Origin: Bacteroidaceae bacterium
Lineage (GTDB): Bacteria; Bacteroidota; Bacteroidia; Bacteroidales; Bacteroidaceae
NCBI GenBank assembly: GCA_017448825.1
Contig: JAFSKR010000002.1
Coordinates: forward strand, 1 to 64,000
Direction: 5' to 3'
DNA: 64,000 nucleotides
In this document: positions 42,849 to 51,761 of the stretch, in pieces
Layout of the letters: every line of letters starts with the position of its first letter
Numbering within the stretch: the first letter of the stretch is position 1
The notes under the pieces: model-generated
Databases searched by the model: none
Told to the model about the DNA's origin: nothing
Seen by the model: only the letters and a program-made list of their open reading frames with translations
Made by a program: the position numbers and the translations under genes

Positions 42849-44406
42849 ATTCAGGCCCTTTCTTTATTTGTTTCATTAAAATACTGATTTCTACTGCCAG
42901 CATCGTGGTGAAGAGGATGAGGAAGATGAAGAAGGTGAGCATCACGCTGGACGATTGCAGGTTGCTCACAGATGCCCACGTGGGCAGCAAGTCTTGAATC
43001 GTCCACGGTTGGCGGCCAAACTCTGCAACGAGCCAGCCACTCTCAGAGGCGATATAAGCCAAGGGCACCATAGCAATGGCGACCCAATGCAGCCATTTGG
43101 GAGCCATCACGATGTCCTTCTTATAGGCGAAAAAGAGCACCACCATGAAGAAGAGGATGAGCAGACAACCCACACCCACCATGACACGGAAGGCATAGAA
43201 ATTGATGGGCACGAAGGGCACCAAATCAGCCTTGTCCTGCACGTAGCCATAGCCGAAGTAGGGCATATTCTCTTGCAGAACCTGCAAGTGGGAAGCCGCG
43301 ATGGAACCATCGTCGCTGGAGCCAAACTTAGCAGCACGATAGGCGGCCAGAGCATCGATGGCCTTCTTGCCACGTTCGATTTTCTCGTCAGCAGAGGGTT
43401 CGATGGTGCCGTCGGGACGAGTGTAGCCGTTCAGAATGTCGTTAATGCCCGGCACATAACCATGTGGGTCGTTGGTGGCAAGGATAGAGAGGGCGTAGGG
43501 CACGGCAATCTTCAGTGGAGCCTCTGCCTCGTTCGCATAGTCGGGCTGCACGAAGGGGTTGACCAAGGCGATGCCCGTGAGACTTTGGTCAGTTCCACCG
43601 TTGTAGAGAGCCTCCATTGCCGCCAGCTTCATCGGCTGCACCTTCGCCACGCGGAAAGCCGACTGATGTCCTGACAGGGCGGCACCGACTGATGCCACAA
43701 GTCCCACGATGGCACCAATCTTGATGCTCTCCACCGCCAACTTTTTCTCTCTGCCTTTCAGCAGATACCAACAGGAGACAGCCACCGTGAACACGGCTCC
43801 GATAATCCATGCCGAAATGACCGTATGGCAGAACTTGTCGATGGCAAAGGGCGAAAGGGCGACCTCAGCGAAGGAAACCATCTCGTTGCGCATCGTGTCG
43901 GGGTTGAACACACAGCCCACAGGGTTCTGCATCCAGGCGTTCGCCACAAGTATCCACCATGCTGAAATGGTGGCTCCGACACCCGTCAGCCACGTCGCCG
44001 CCAGATGGAAGCCAGCGGAGACTTTCTTCCAGCCAAAGAACATGACCGCCACGAAGGTGCTCTCCATGAAGAAGGCGACGATGCCCTCGATAGCAAGGGG
44101 AGCACCGAAGATGTCGCCCACGAACCACGAATAGTTTGACCAGTTGGTGCCAAACTCGAACTCGAGGATGATGCCTGTCGCCACGCCCATCGCAAAGTTC
44201 ACGCCAAACAGTTTTTGCCAAAACCGCGCCGCATCCTTCCAGAACACGTTGCGGGTACGGTAATAGCATGTCTCCATGATGCCCATGATAACCGCCAAAC
44301 CGAGGGTCAGGGGCACAAACAGCCAGTGATAGATGGCCGTCAGCGCAAACTGCGCCCTTGACCACTCTATGGTTCCAGCGTCAATACTTAAAAGAATGTT
44401 GCTCAT
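42838..44406 (-). CDS. cydA: Cytochrome bd ubiquinol oxidase subunit I
   Basis: The 522-residue subunit carries the hemes. It begins with WSRAQFALTAIYHWLFVPLTLG, where the conserved His is a heme ligand, followed by GVNFAMGVATGIILEFEFGTNW, and later GHQSAFRVAKVQPMKLAAME, which lies in the quinol-binding loop. It provides oxygen tolerance and energy under microaerobic conditions in an otherwise anaerobic lineage. The DUF4492 gene precedes it. Confidence 0.95.
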   Translation of the reverse strand: MSNILLSIDAGTIEWSRAQFALTAIYHWLFVPLTLGLAVIMGIMETCYYRTRNVFWKDAARFWQKLFGVNFAMGVATGIILEFEFGTNWSNYSWFVGDIFGAPLAIEGIVAFFMESTFVAVMFFGWKKVSAGFHLAATWLTGVGATISAWWILVANAWMQNPVGCVFNPDTMRNEMVSFAEVALSPFAIDKFCHTVISAWIIGAVFTVAVSCWYLLKGREKKLAVESIKIGAIVGLVASVGAALSGHQSAFRVAKVQPMKLAAMEALYNGGTDQSLTGIALVNPFVQPDYANEAEAPLKIAVPYALSILATNDPHGYVPGINDILNGYTRPDGTIEPSADEKIERGKKAIDALAAYRAAKFGSSDDGSIAASHLQVLQENMPYFGYGYVQDKADLVPFVPINFYAFRVMVGVGCLLILFFMVVLFFAYKKDIVMAPKWLHWVAIAMVPLAYIASESGWLVAEFGRQPWTIQDLLPTWASVSNLQSSSVMLTFFIFLILFTTMLAVEISILMKQIKKGPEYEL

Positions 44407-44509
44407 AGTGTTGATTGGTATTGAAGTTAGTATATTGTGCGGTTGTACGATTATGGGGGCATACGGTTATGCAATCACTTTGCCAACCCAACCGAACAAC
44501 CATGAAACC

Positions 44510-44731
44510 TCAGAATCGTCTTTCTATCAATTCTGTTGCTACAAACTCGCTTTCCTCCCCTTCCCTCGCGTTCTCCTTCAGAAAGTTCGGAAAGAAGAAC
44601 AGCTTCAGCACCACAAAGATGATGAACAGCTTCACCAAAATGACCACCCACAACGTCTTCCCCAACGTCATGTTGCGGAACCCGTCATAATAGAGGTCAA
44701 ACGCCCTATGCCAAAAGCCTTCCTTCTTCAT
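44510..44731 (-). CDS. DUF4492 small membrane protein
   Basis: A 73-residue protein with one central hydrophobic helix (LWVVILVKLFIIFVVLKLFF) between a basic lead (FWHRAFDLYYDGFRNMTLGK) and an acidic tail. It matches DUF4492, which is regularly found just before cydA in Bacteroidetes. It may be a small accessory subunit of the bd oxidase, as CydX is in proteobacteria; this is inference from context. Confidence 0.8.
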   Translation of the reverse strand: MKKEGFWHRAFDLYYDGFRNMTLGKTLWVVILVKLFIIFVVLKLFFFPNFLKENAREGEESEFVATELIERRF

Positions 44732-44786
44732 CCTTTACAGTTTCTGAATTCCTTTGTCATACCCACAATCATCCTTTTTGTTGTTG

Positions 44787-44794
44787 CAAAGATA
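44787..44794 (-). promoter_or_regulatory. Putative -7 box of the DUF4492-cydAB operon
   Basis: On the minus strand this is TATCTTTG followed by C, about 55 nt before the DUF4492 gene. No good TTTG is seen at -33. From here to 45015 no gene is seen; the sequence is AT rich. Confidence 0.45.
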
Positions 44795-45015
44795 AAACAA
44801 AAAAACTATTTGACATCAAGAAGATGCATCTTTTTTCATCTAAAGAGCTGAAAGGACACACTTTTCCCCCGTCACTACCACAGAATCAAACTTAATTCTT
44901 TATGAATCATTCATCTTTTCTCAACAAATAATTGCCATGAACCTTTCGTTCGGCAAAAACAACGCCCACAAATGAGCTTATTTTTTATATTGTCAGACAA
45001 ATGTCAGGAAAGATA

Positions 45016-45048
45016 TTTGGAAGGAAAAGTGATTTTGTCGTAGCTTTG
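45016..45048 (+). promoter_or_regulatory. Promoter of the M60 peptidase gene
   Basis: TTTG (45016-45019), a 21-nt spacer and TAGCTTTG (45041-45048) match the consensus. The leader is about 65 nt. Confidence 0.72.
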
Positions 45049-45116
45049 CAGGCGAAATATCGAGTCATCGACGTTTCGCATATCTTCAAATAAAAGGTAA
45101 AAAAAACAAGACGACC

Positions 45117-47267
45117 ATGAACAAGAAAAACAAGTCACGACGCAACGTCACCTACCTACGGCCTTTCATCACCATGCTGTTTGCCCTTGTCATACTTCCT
45201 GTGACAGCTCAAGAACTCATCTGGCAGAAATGCAACGAGGCTCTTCCATCTTCCACACGCATCATGCCTGTTCGCTGCCATGACAACAACCACCAAGAAG
45301 GTTTGCCATTTGACTCGGGTGTAGAAGCAACGATTGACGGCAAACTAAACACCAATTGGCATACCGCCTATTATCCGGAGCACAAAAAAGTAACCCCAGA
45401 TACCCCAGCCGAACTTGTCTATGACTTTGAAGGAACGGAACGTATTGACAGAATGGTGTATGTGCCGCGACAAGTGGGTTACAACGGCAACGTGACCCAA
45501 GCGGAAGTCTATGTAAAAACAAAAGAAGATGAAAAGGAGCGTTTCGTGGGACACTTCGACTGGCAACCCGACTCGGATTGGAAAACCGTCCATTTCCAAG
45601 ATGGGATAAAGCCGCTTTCCATCAGGGTGCGCATACTCAGCGGTGTCAACGATTTGGGCTCCTGCGCCGAGATGAAGTTCCTACAGGATGACAATACCTC
45701 ATGGTCGTCTTCACTCTTTGCTGATGACTTGTTGACGAAGCTGAAAGATAATGTAACAGACGAAGACATAGAGCATGAGACGGTTCCCTTGCTCCGTGAG
45801 TTGGCGAGGCAATTGCGGTGTGGCACGTACAATACCACCTATCGGGTGGCCACCTACGAATGCTATGACTCGCCACAATGGCTATCTGAGCAATGGAAGA
45901 CACCCGGCAAATGTTACGACATCCTACAAGGTGTTACAGGTATCCTGATGGAACCAGGGAATCATCTCGTCATGGTCAGCGGCCTTGGCGAACAGCAGGA
46001 AGTCCGTTTGAAAGTGGTTGCTTGGTACACGGGATCGACAGGAAAGAATTTCAACGGTGGCGACCCCGATATCCAGACATTCCACTTGAAAAACGGCCCC
46101 AATATCGTTGAATACGACAGTCCTTGGAGTGGCCTTGCCTATGTGTCCTATTTCTCCAATGGCCATGCTGACGAATGCCCACCCATCCGCGTTCACTTCG
46201 TGGGTGGCACAGTCAACGGCTACCTTTCGTCCGACATGACCAACGAGCAGATGCACCAGATGACAGCTGCCGCACCATCGCGCTTTATCGATTTGGTCAG
46301 CCAGAAAGTCCATGCCGTATGGACCTCTGCGGGGATGCATGAGTTTTGCAAGGCCGACGACGGCAAATCGCCCGGATACCGCCAGTATATGAACATCCTT
46401 GATACGCTGATGACATGGGAACAGAGGCTTGTCGGCTTTGAGAAGTATGGTCGCATCCCTCGCAACCGCACGTTACTTTATGTCAACTTCACCTTCGGAA
46501 GCCTCTTCCAAGGAGGGCTTGGCATCAGTTCCCATGTGGACAACGAACCCTCACTACTCAACTGCCAATCGCTCATCCACAACGAGTCGGAAACCATCTG
46601 GGGGCTTAGCCACGAGTGGGGTCACCAGCATCAAGTGAATCCCTATTTCTGTTGGGGTGGTATGGCAGAGGTTACAAACAACATCAACTCCTACTTCAAC
46701 GTGATGCACATGGGTTATCGCTATGACCAACTGGATGCCAACAAACGCAAAGGGTTGGAGAATGCCATCAAGCATTACATCGACGAGACGACCGACGACT
46801 GCATCCTACAATCGGCTGACCTCTTCGAACGCCTCTGCCCGTTCCTGCAACTCTACAAATACTTTACAAACGAACAACCACCAGCAGGCAAGCAGGGTTC
46901 GGACAAAGTCGGCAAAAACGATTTCTTTCCAGACCTCTACGAGCGGCTACGCCATTCAGAGGTACAACCCGACTCCACCAACGTCATACCCTACGTCCTG
47001 AACTTCATCCGCCAATCCTCTCTCGTTAGCGGCTACGACCTGACACCCTACTTCGAGCACTTCGGATTCCTGCGCATCCGTGATTTCGAGATTGAAGACT
47101 ACGGAAAGTATTATTATCATCTGACACAAGAGCAACTCGACGACTTCCGCCGTAGCATGAATGCCTTGGTTCGGAAAAAGAAACTCAAGCCCATGCCTGC
47201 CGACATGATTGAGAGGATTGCGCACACACCTCATGTAGAATATGAACGTCCAAACTTTGAGAACTAA
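45117..47267 (+). CDS. Secreted M60-family (enhancin-like) metallopeptidase
   Basis: The 716-residue protein has a signal peptide (cleaved near VTAQ), an N-terminal discoidin-like domain (~40-185; TNWHTAYYPE, ELVYDFEGTERIDRMVYVP), and an M60 catalytic region with the gluzincin motif HEWGH at about residues 499-503 and a downstream Glu in GGMAEVTNN as likely third zinc ligand. M60 peptidases of gut Bacteroidales cut mucin-type O-glycoproteins. No type IX sorting tail is evident, so periplasmic or outer-membrane location is possible. It is a single-gene transcript. Confidence 0.9.
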   Translation: MNKKNKSRRNVTYLRPFITMLFALVILPVTAQELIWQKCNEALPSSTRIMPVRCHDNNHQEGLPFDSGVEATIDGKLNTNWHTAYYPEHKKVTPDTPAELVYDFEGTERIDRMVYVPRQVGYNGNVTQAEVYVKTKEDEKERFVGHFDWQPDSDWKTVHFQDGIKPLSIRVRILSGVNDLGSCAEMKFLQDDNTSWSSSLFADDLLTKLKDNVTDEDIEHETVPLLRELARQLRCGTYNTTYRVATYECYDSPQWLSEQWKTPGKCYDILQGVTGILMEPGNHLVMVSGLGEQQEVRLKVVAWYTGSTGKNFNGGDPDIQTFHLKNGPNIVEYDSPWSGLAYVSYFSNGHADECPPIRVHFVGGTVNGYLSSDMTNEQMHQMTAAAPSRFIDLVSQKVHAVWTSAGMHEFCKADDGKSPGYRQYMNILDTLMTWEQRLVGFEKYGRIPRNRTLLYVNFTFGSLFQGGLGISSHVDNEPSLLNCQSLIHNESETIWGLSHEWGHQHQVNPYFCWGGMAEVTNNINSYFNVMHMGYRYDQLDANKRKGLENAIKHYIDETTDDCILQSADLFERLCPFLQLYKYFTNEQPPAGKQGSDKVGKNDFFPDLYERLRHSEVQPDSTNVIPYVLNFIRQSSLVSGYDLTPYFEHFGFLRIRDFEIEDYGKYYYHLTQEQLDDFRRSMNALVRKKKLKPMPADMIERIAHTPHVEYERPNFEN

Positions 47268-47331
47268 CCATAAAGAAGAGTTTGTGCCACCATGAGTTCA
47301 AGACATAACGGCAACTCATGGCCGAATCGAC

Positions 47332-47955
47332 CTATTCCTCACGCTTGTCAATCATCTTATATCCCTTGTACTGATTTCGGGGGAAGGTGAAGGTATCTTC
47401 GGTGATGCCACCTGATTGGAAATCTGAGATTTGGACATTTGCCCAAATGAAGGCCACCTTGATACGAAGTTGACGAGGACAGCGAGTGGTCTTGTCGATG
47501 AGGGCACGAATCTCCTTCATCGCTTTCACACCCTTCTTGCCTTTGAGGGTGATGAGATAACCTTGTGGGTCGTTGGCAATGTGGTAAGTGTAATTCTCTG
47601 GCTCAAACTTGAAGTCATCGCCGAAACGGCTTTGCTTGGAAGAATTGGCATCATAGATTTCCACCTCCTTCTTGTTGCCTCTGATGACATACGCCGACAC
47701 CCCATCATTCCAAGCCTTGCTGTTCTTGGAGAGATATCGGCTCTTATTTCCCTTATACCAGATGGTGCCTTCCGTCTTGTAGAGGCTCGCCACATTCACA
47801 TTATAGTGCAACGTCGCCCCCTGCTCACCAAACACATTCTGATACACCTCGTCAAACATCTTCCGTGCCTGACGGGCATTCGCATTCTCCTGTGCCTGCA
47901 AACCAACGGCTGAAAGCATCACCACCAACCAGATAACCCATTTTGTCTTCATCAT
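47332..47955 (-). CDS. LolA-like outer-membrane lipoprotein carrier protein
   Basis: The 207-residue protein has a signal peptide (ends GLQAQ) and then the LolA-like beta fold, in which GTIWYKGNKSRYL and FGDDFKFEPENYTYHIAND are typical. It would ferry lipoproteins across the periplasm, though Bacteroidetes encode several such paralogues. It is convergent with the M60 gene. Confidence 0.78.
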   Translation of the reverse strand: MMKTKWVIWLVVMLSAVGLQAQENANARQARKMFDEVYQNVFGEQGATLHYNVNVASLYKTEGTIWYKGNKSRYLSKNSKAWNDGVSAYVIRGNKKEVEIYDANSSKQSRFGDDFKFEPENYTYHIANDPQGYLITLKGKKGVKAMKEIRALIDKTTRCPRQLRIKVAFIWANVQISDFQSGGITEDTFTFPRNQYKGYKMIDKREE

Positions 47956-47982
47956 TGTGAATCAGATTTATCTATTGACAAC

Positions 47983-48019
47983 AAAAGTCCTCTACACAGC
48001 ATGATTGCAGAGGACTTTC
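47983..48019 (-). terminator. Terminator of tRNA-Leu
   Basis: AAAGTCCTCT (47984-47993) pairs with AGAGGACTTT (48009-48018). On the minus strand the stem ends in CTTTTGT directly after the tRNA. Confidence 0.8.
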
Positions 48020-48022
48020 TTG

Positions 48023-48104
48023 TACCCAGAGCCGGGATCGAACCGGCACGGATTGCTCCATTGGTGTTTGAGACCAACGCGTCTACCAATTCCGCCATCT
48101 GGGC
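48023..48104 (-). tRNA. tRNA-Leu (CAA)
   Basis: The minus strand begins GCCCAGATGGCGGAATTGGT and folds as a cloverleaf: acceptor GCCCAGA/TCTGGGT, anticodon loop CTCAAAC giving CAA, a long variable arm typical of leucine tRNAs, T-arm GCCGGTTCGATCCCGGC, and A as discriminator. No CCA is encoded. Confidence 0.97.
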
Positions 48105-48125
48105 ATACGTTTTCTTTTGCGAGTG

Positions 48126-48133
48126 CAAAGGTA
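48126..48133 (-). promoter_or_regulatory. Putative -7 box of tRNA-Leu
   Basis: On the minus strand this is TACCTTTG followed by C, about 20 nt before the tRNA. The -33 element is not clear. Confidence 0.5.
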
Positions 48134-48259
48134 AGAAATTATTGGGAATTAGACACGAAGAATGAGGTTTTTTTTGCAAAAAGCAGAAAAAAATGCCAAA
48201 AGAGAAGAGGAAACGGGGTGAAAAGCATAAGAAAACCTCATTGATGTGCCTTTTATCGC

Positions 48260-48338
48260 AATTACGCTATACCCTACAACGTAATTACGCTATGCCCTGC
48301 AAGGTAATTACGCTATACCCTGCAAGGTAATTACGCTA
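48260..48338. repeat. 23-bp tandem repeat, about 3.4 copies
   Basis: The unit AATTACGCTATACCCTGCAA plus GGT occurs at 48260, 48283, 48306 and, truncated, at 48329. Copies differ at only a few bases. There are no spacers. The rest of 48134-48439 holds no gene. Confidence 0.9.
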
Positions 48339-48439
48339 CCGAAACAAGCGGCTCACGCGTGTTTCGTATGGGGATTACACAAAGTTTCGCCTTTTCCCCG
48401 ACACTTCAAAACCTTTTTTTGAGATTTGAAGAAAAAATA

Positions 48440-48471
48440 TTTGGTTGTGCCAAAGATTCTCCGTACTTTTG
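48440..48471 (+). promoter_or_regulatory. Promoter of the structured RNA upstream of hsdM
   Basis: TTTG (48440-48443), 20 nt and TACTTTTG (48464-48471) form a full Bacteroidetes promoter nearly 300 nt before hsdM. Confidence 0.78.
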
Positions 48472-48477
48472 CAACTA

Positions 48478-48697
48478 ATCACTGGCGTAATGCCTCGGCG
48501 GAGGTGCCGGTGTGACTTATTAAAATAATAACAGCATTAGCAGTTATTCGGCGTGTCTGAAATGTAGGAAGTTTCAAAAACGTGCTCGCTATAGAATAAG
48601 TGTTGATGTCTGCGTCTTTAGGCGTGGACATTTCACTTATCAAGCGAGCGGGCATCTTCCTACAGCCTCAGACACGGATAAGCGTCCACGCTTTTTC
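48478..48697 (+). ncRNA. Candidate 6S-like structured RNA
   Basis: After a strong promoter, the sequence folds into a small 5' hairpin (CACTGGC/GCCGGTG, 48480-48512) and a long interrupted rod: GTGTCTGA (48553) with TCAGACAC (48668), TGTAGGAAG (48563) with CTTCCTACA (48656), a large asymmetric internal loop, GCTCGCT (48584) with AGCGAGC (48643), ATAAGTG (48596) with CACTTAT (48634), and ATGTC (48606) with GACAT (48627). A short stem AAGCG-TCCA-CGCTT plus T-run ends it at about 48697. The rod with a central bubble recalls 6S RNA and the Bacteroidales-1 RNA class. It could instead be the long leader of hsdM. Confidence 0.55.
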
Positions 48698-48766
48698 GTG
48701 TCTATGTGGTTGTGGTGAGTGCCCGTTGCCCGATAAGTGCTTTTGCCCTAAAACCTATAGACATCT

Positions 48767-50326
48767 ATGTCCAACCTACAACAACGAGACGAACTGCACC
48801 GCACCATCTGGACAATGGCGGACGACCTGAGAGGTCAGGCAGGAGGATGGGAGTTTAAGGCATACGTGCTGGGCACCCTTTTCTATCGATTCATCTCTGA
48901 GAACCTGACCGACTACATCAACCACCTGCAAGCCGAGGCAGGGGTGGACGGCTTTGACTATGCCGACATGACGGACGAGGAAGCCGAGGCGGCACGCGAA
49001 CAGATGGTGGCGGAAAAGGGGTTCTTCATTCTGCCCTCCCAACTGTTTCAGAACGTGTGCAAGACCTGCGAGCAGGACGAGAACCTGAACATGACGCTTG
49101 CCAAAGTGTTCAAGGAGGTGGAGGCATCTGCCATCGGCACCCCATCGGAGGACGACATGAAGGGCTTGTTCAGCGACTTCAACGTGGACAGCATCTTCTT
49201 GGGCAACGATGTGAAGACCCGCAACAAGAACATGGCGAAGGTGCTGCTGAAGATTCGCGACATGAACCTTGGCGAAGATTTTCAGGACAACAAAATCGAC
49301 GCCTTCGGCGATGCCTACGAGTTCTTGATGACCATGTATGCCAGCAACGCCGGCAAGTCGGGCGGCGAGTTTTTCACGCCACAGGAGGTGAGCGAACTCT
49401 TGGCACGGTTGGCGGCTGCCGACGGGCATGAGATTCGTTCGGTGTACGACCCTGCTTGTGGCAGCGGCTCGCTCCTGCTCAAGTTCTCGAAGACTATCGG
49501 ACGGGAAAATCCCAACCTGATGTACTACGGTCAGGAAATCAATCCCACCACCTACAACCTGTGCCGCATCAACATGTTTCTGCACAACATCAACTACGAC
49601 AAGTTTGACATCCAGTTGGGCGACACATTGGTGAACCCTTTGCACCGCCAGTTGGAACCCTTCGATGCCATTGTCAGCAATCCTCCTTACAGCATCGAAT
49701 GGGAAGGCTCGAAAAATCCCCTGCTCATCAACGATGACCGCTTTTCAGGCCCTGGTGTGCTGGCACCCGACAAGACTGCCGACTTGGCGTTTACGCTCCA
49801 CATGCTGTCATCGCTCAGCGAGAGCGGCACGGCAGCCATCGTCGAGTTCCCTGGTGTGCTCTATCGGGGCGGCAAGGAGAAGGCGATTCGTCAGTGGCTC
49901 ATCGAGAACAACCGCATCGACACCATCATCCAACTGCCCCAAAATCTTTTCTTCGGAGTGGGCATCGCCACCTGCATCATCGTGTTGCGAAAGGGATTGC
50001 GTCCTGATAATCGGGTGCTCTTCGTCGATGCCTCTCGCGAGTATGTGAAGAACGGCAACAAGAACCGCCTCACCCCCGACAATCAAGACCACATCTTCCG
50101 TATGTTTGCCGAACGGAAGGAAGAGCAATACTTCTCTCGCCTCGTCCCCAATGCCGACATTTTGGCGAACGATAGCAACCTCTCCGTCTCGTCCTACGTG
50201 GAGCAAGAGGATACTCGCGAGGTGATTGACATCGCCAAGGTGAATGCCCATCTGAAAACGCTGATTGCCGAAGGCGAAGAGTTAAATAAAAGGATTGATG
50301 AGATTGTAAAAGAATTGGGAGAGTAA
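48767..50326 (+). CDS. hsdM: Type I restriction-modification DNA methyltransferase subunit
   Basis: The 519-residue protein methylates adenine at N6 and also forms the core of the restriction complex. It has the N-terminal helical HsdM domain, the SAM motif DPACGSG (228-234) and the catalytic NPPY (305-308). The helical region is followed by FFTPQEVSELLARL, also typical. It is first in the hsd operon, immediately after the structured RNA region. Confidence 0.96.
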   Translation: MSNLQQRDELHRTIWTMADDLRGQAGGWEFKAYVLGTLFYRFISENLTDYINHLQAEAGVDGFDYADMTDEEAEAAREQMVAEKGFFILPSQLFQNVCKTCEQDENLNMTLAKVFKEVEASAIGTPSEDDMKGLFSDFNVDSIFLGNDVKTRNKNMAKVLLKIRDMNLGEDFQDNKIDAFGDAYEFLMTMYASNAGKSGGEFFTPQEVSELLARLAAADGHEIRSVYDPACGSGSLLLKFSKTIGRENPNLMYYGQEINPTTYNLCRINMFLHNINYDKFDIQLGDTLVNPLHRQLEPFDAIVSNPPYSIEWEGSKNPLLINDDRFSGPGVLAPDKTADLAFTLHMLSSLSESGTAAIVEFPGVLYRGGKEKAIRQWLIENNRIDTIIQLPQNLFFGVGIATCIIVLRKGLRPDNRVLFVDASREYVKNGNKNRLTPDNQDHIFRMFAERKEEQYFSRLVPNADILANDSNLSVSSYVEQEDTREVIDIAKVNAHLKTLIAEGEELNKRIDEIVKELGE

Positions 50327-50329
50327 GTG

Positions 50330-50599
50330 ATGGATTTATTGAAAGAACTAAATACAATAGAAGGGTGGACATTGATAGTGGCGATTGCTACCCTCATCGT
50401 AACTTGCTGGGCATATATCTACACTCGCCGGAGTGATAGGCGTCGTGTTAAGGCAGAAATTGCTCGAAAAAAGGCAATGCTTGCCACATTGAATGACAAC
50501 TTTACAATGATGGGTGTAGAACACACTGTCGCAGAAAGTTTTAGAGTACAGAAATCGCTACTCCAGGCCGAAATTAGACAATTAGAGGAGGAAATGTAA
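50330..50599 (+). CDS. Small membrane protein within the hsd operon
   Basis: An 89-residue protein with one membrane helix (WTLIVAIATLIVTCWAYIY, about residues 11-29) followed by a basic and then charged coiled-coil-like tail (ARKKAMLATLND, LLQAEIRQLEEEM). ATG 50330 is used; a GTG lies one codon before. It starts 3 nt after hsdM stops and ends 1 nt before hsdS, so it is co-translated. No family is recognised, and hsd operons do not normally contain a membrane protein. Confidence 0.75.
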   Translation: MDLLKELNTIEGWTLIVAIATLIVTCWAYIYTRRSDRRRVKAEIARKKAMLATLNDNFTMMGVEHTVAESFRVQKSLLQAEIRQLEEEM

Positions 50600-50600
50600 T

Positions 50601-51761
50601 ATGGTCGAATGGAAAACTATAGGAGAAATTGGCTCTAATGTTTTTGCAGGGGGTACTCCGAGCACGCAACATTTAGAATATTATGATGGAGACATACCTT
50701 GGATAAGGTCTGGTGAAATTGATTTCAATGTTATTACAAAAGCCGAACGTAATATAACATCAGAGGGTTATAACAACTCATCAGCAAAACTTATTCGTAA
50801 GGGTAGTGTTGTTATGGCAATGACTGGAGCAACTGTCGCAAAATCCGCAATTGTTGATTTTGAAACATCTGCGAATCAATCGGTTTGTGCAATAGAAACA
50901 GACGAGTCTATAGCGAATTATAGGTTTGTTTACTATAGTTTAGCCAAAGACTATTTTAAAATAAAGTCTTCTGCACAAGGAGCCTTGACGAGTTTAAATT
51001 TAGCGATGATAAAGCAACTTCGAATTCCCATTCCTCCTCTTTCCGAACAAACTCGTATTGTTTCCATTCTCGACACCTTCACCTCCTCCATCACCAACCT
51101 CAAACAACAAATCGCAGAGCGTCGCAAACAATACGAACACTACCGCGACCAACTGCTGGATTTGGAAGGAAAAGAAGGGGTGGAGATGAAAACATTAGGA
51201 GAGGTGGTTTCGTCTGATTGTTCATTATCTTATGGAATAGTACAGCCTGGTGAAGATGTTATAGATGGAATTCCTGTTGTTCGTCCAGTCGATTTGATAT
51301 CCACATATATTAAACTTGATGGATTAAAGAAAACACAACAGCAGATATCAGAATCCTATAAGAGAACTATTTTGAGAGGAAATGAGATATTATTTTGTGT
51401 GCGTGGCACCACTGGAACAATGGGACTTGCAACAAGTGAATTAAAGGGGTGTAATGTAACAAGAGGAATTGTCCCTATTTCATTTGACAATGAAATCACA
51501 AAGATGTTTGTTTTTTATCAGTTGAAAAGTTTTCGACTTCAAAAGATTATTGATGAAAAGACCAATGGTACTGCATTAAGGCAGATTAACATTAAAGATT
51601 TGCGATTGTTACATCTTTGTTTCCCTCCTCTTTCCGAACAATCCCGTATTGTTTCCCTTCTTGACACCTTCGAAGCATCCATCTCAAACTTGGAGGCTCA
51701 ACTGAAAGAGCGTGAGAAGCAATACGAATATTACAGAAATCAACTCTTAAGTTTCAAATGA
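50601..51761 (+). CDS. hsdS: Type I restriction-modification specificity subunit
   Basis: The 386-residue protein sets the recognition sequence. It has two target-recognition domains (about 1-150 and 195-345), each followed by a conserved coiled-coil linker: PPLSEQTRIVSILDTF with RRKQYEHYRDQLLDLE, and PPLSEQSRIVSLLDTF with REKQYEYYRNQLLSFK. The target-recognition segments are much more AT rich than the linkers and hsdM, as expected for exchanged domains. The 3' end overlaps the PIN toxin gene by 22 nt on the other strand. Confidence 0.95.
   Translation: MVEWKTIGEIGSNVFAGGTPSTQHLEYYDGDIPWIRSGEIDFNVITKAERNITSEGYNNSSAKLIRKGSVVMAMTGATVAKSAIVDFETSANQSVCAIETDESIANYRFVYYSLAKDYFKIKSSAQGALTSLNLAMIKQLRIPIPPLSEQTRIVSILDTFTSSITNLKQQIAERRKQYEHYRDQLLDLEGKEGVEMKTLGEVVSSDCSLSYGIVQPGEDVIDGIPVVRPVDLISTYIKLDGLKKTQQQISESYKRTILRGNEILFCVRGTTGTMGLATSELKGCNVTRGIVPISFDNEITKMFVFYQLKSFRLQKIIDEKTNGTALRQINIKDLRLLHLCFPPLSEQSRIVSLLDTFEASISNLEAQLKEREKQYEYYRNQLLSFK

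Noticed and set aside
48023-48104. tRNA-Leu as an integration site for the restriction island
   Set aside because: The hsd genes lie on the 5' side of the tRNA, no integrase is present and I saw no repeat of the tRNA 3' end on the far side.
48260-48338. Tandem repeat as a CRISPR array
   Set aside because: The repeats are contiguous without unique spacers, and no cas genes are present in the window.
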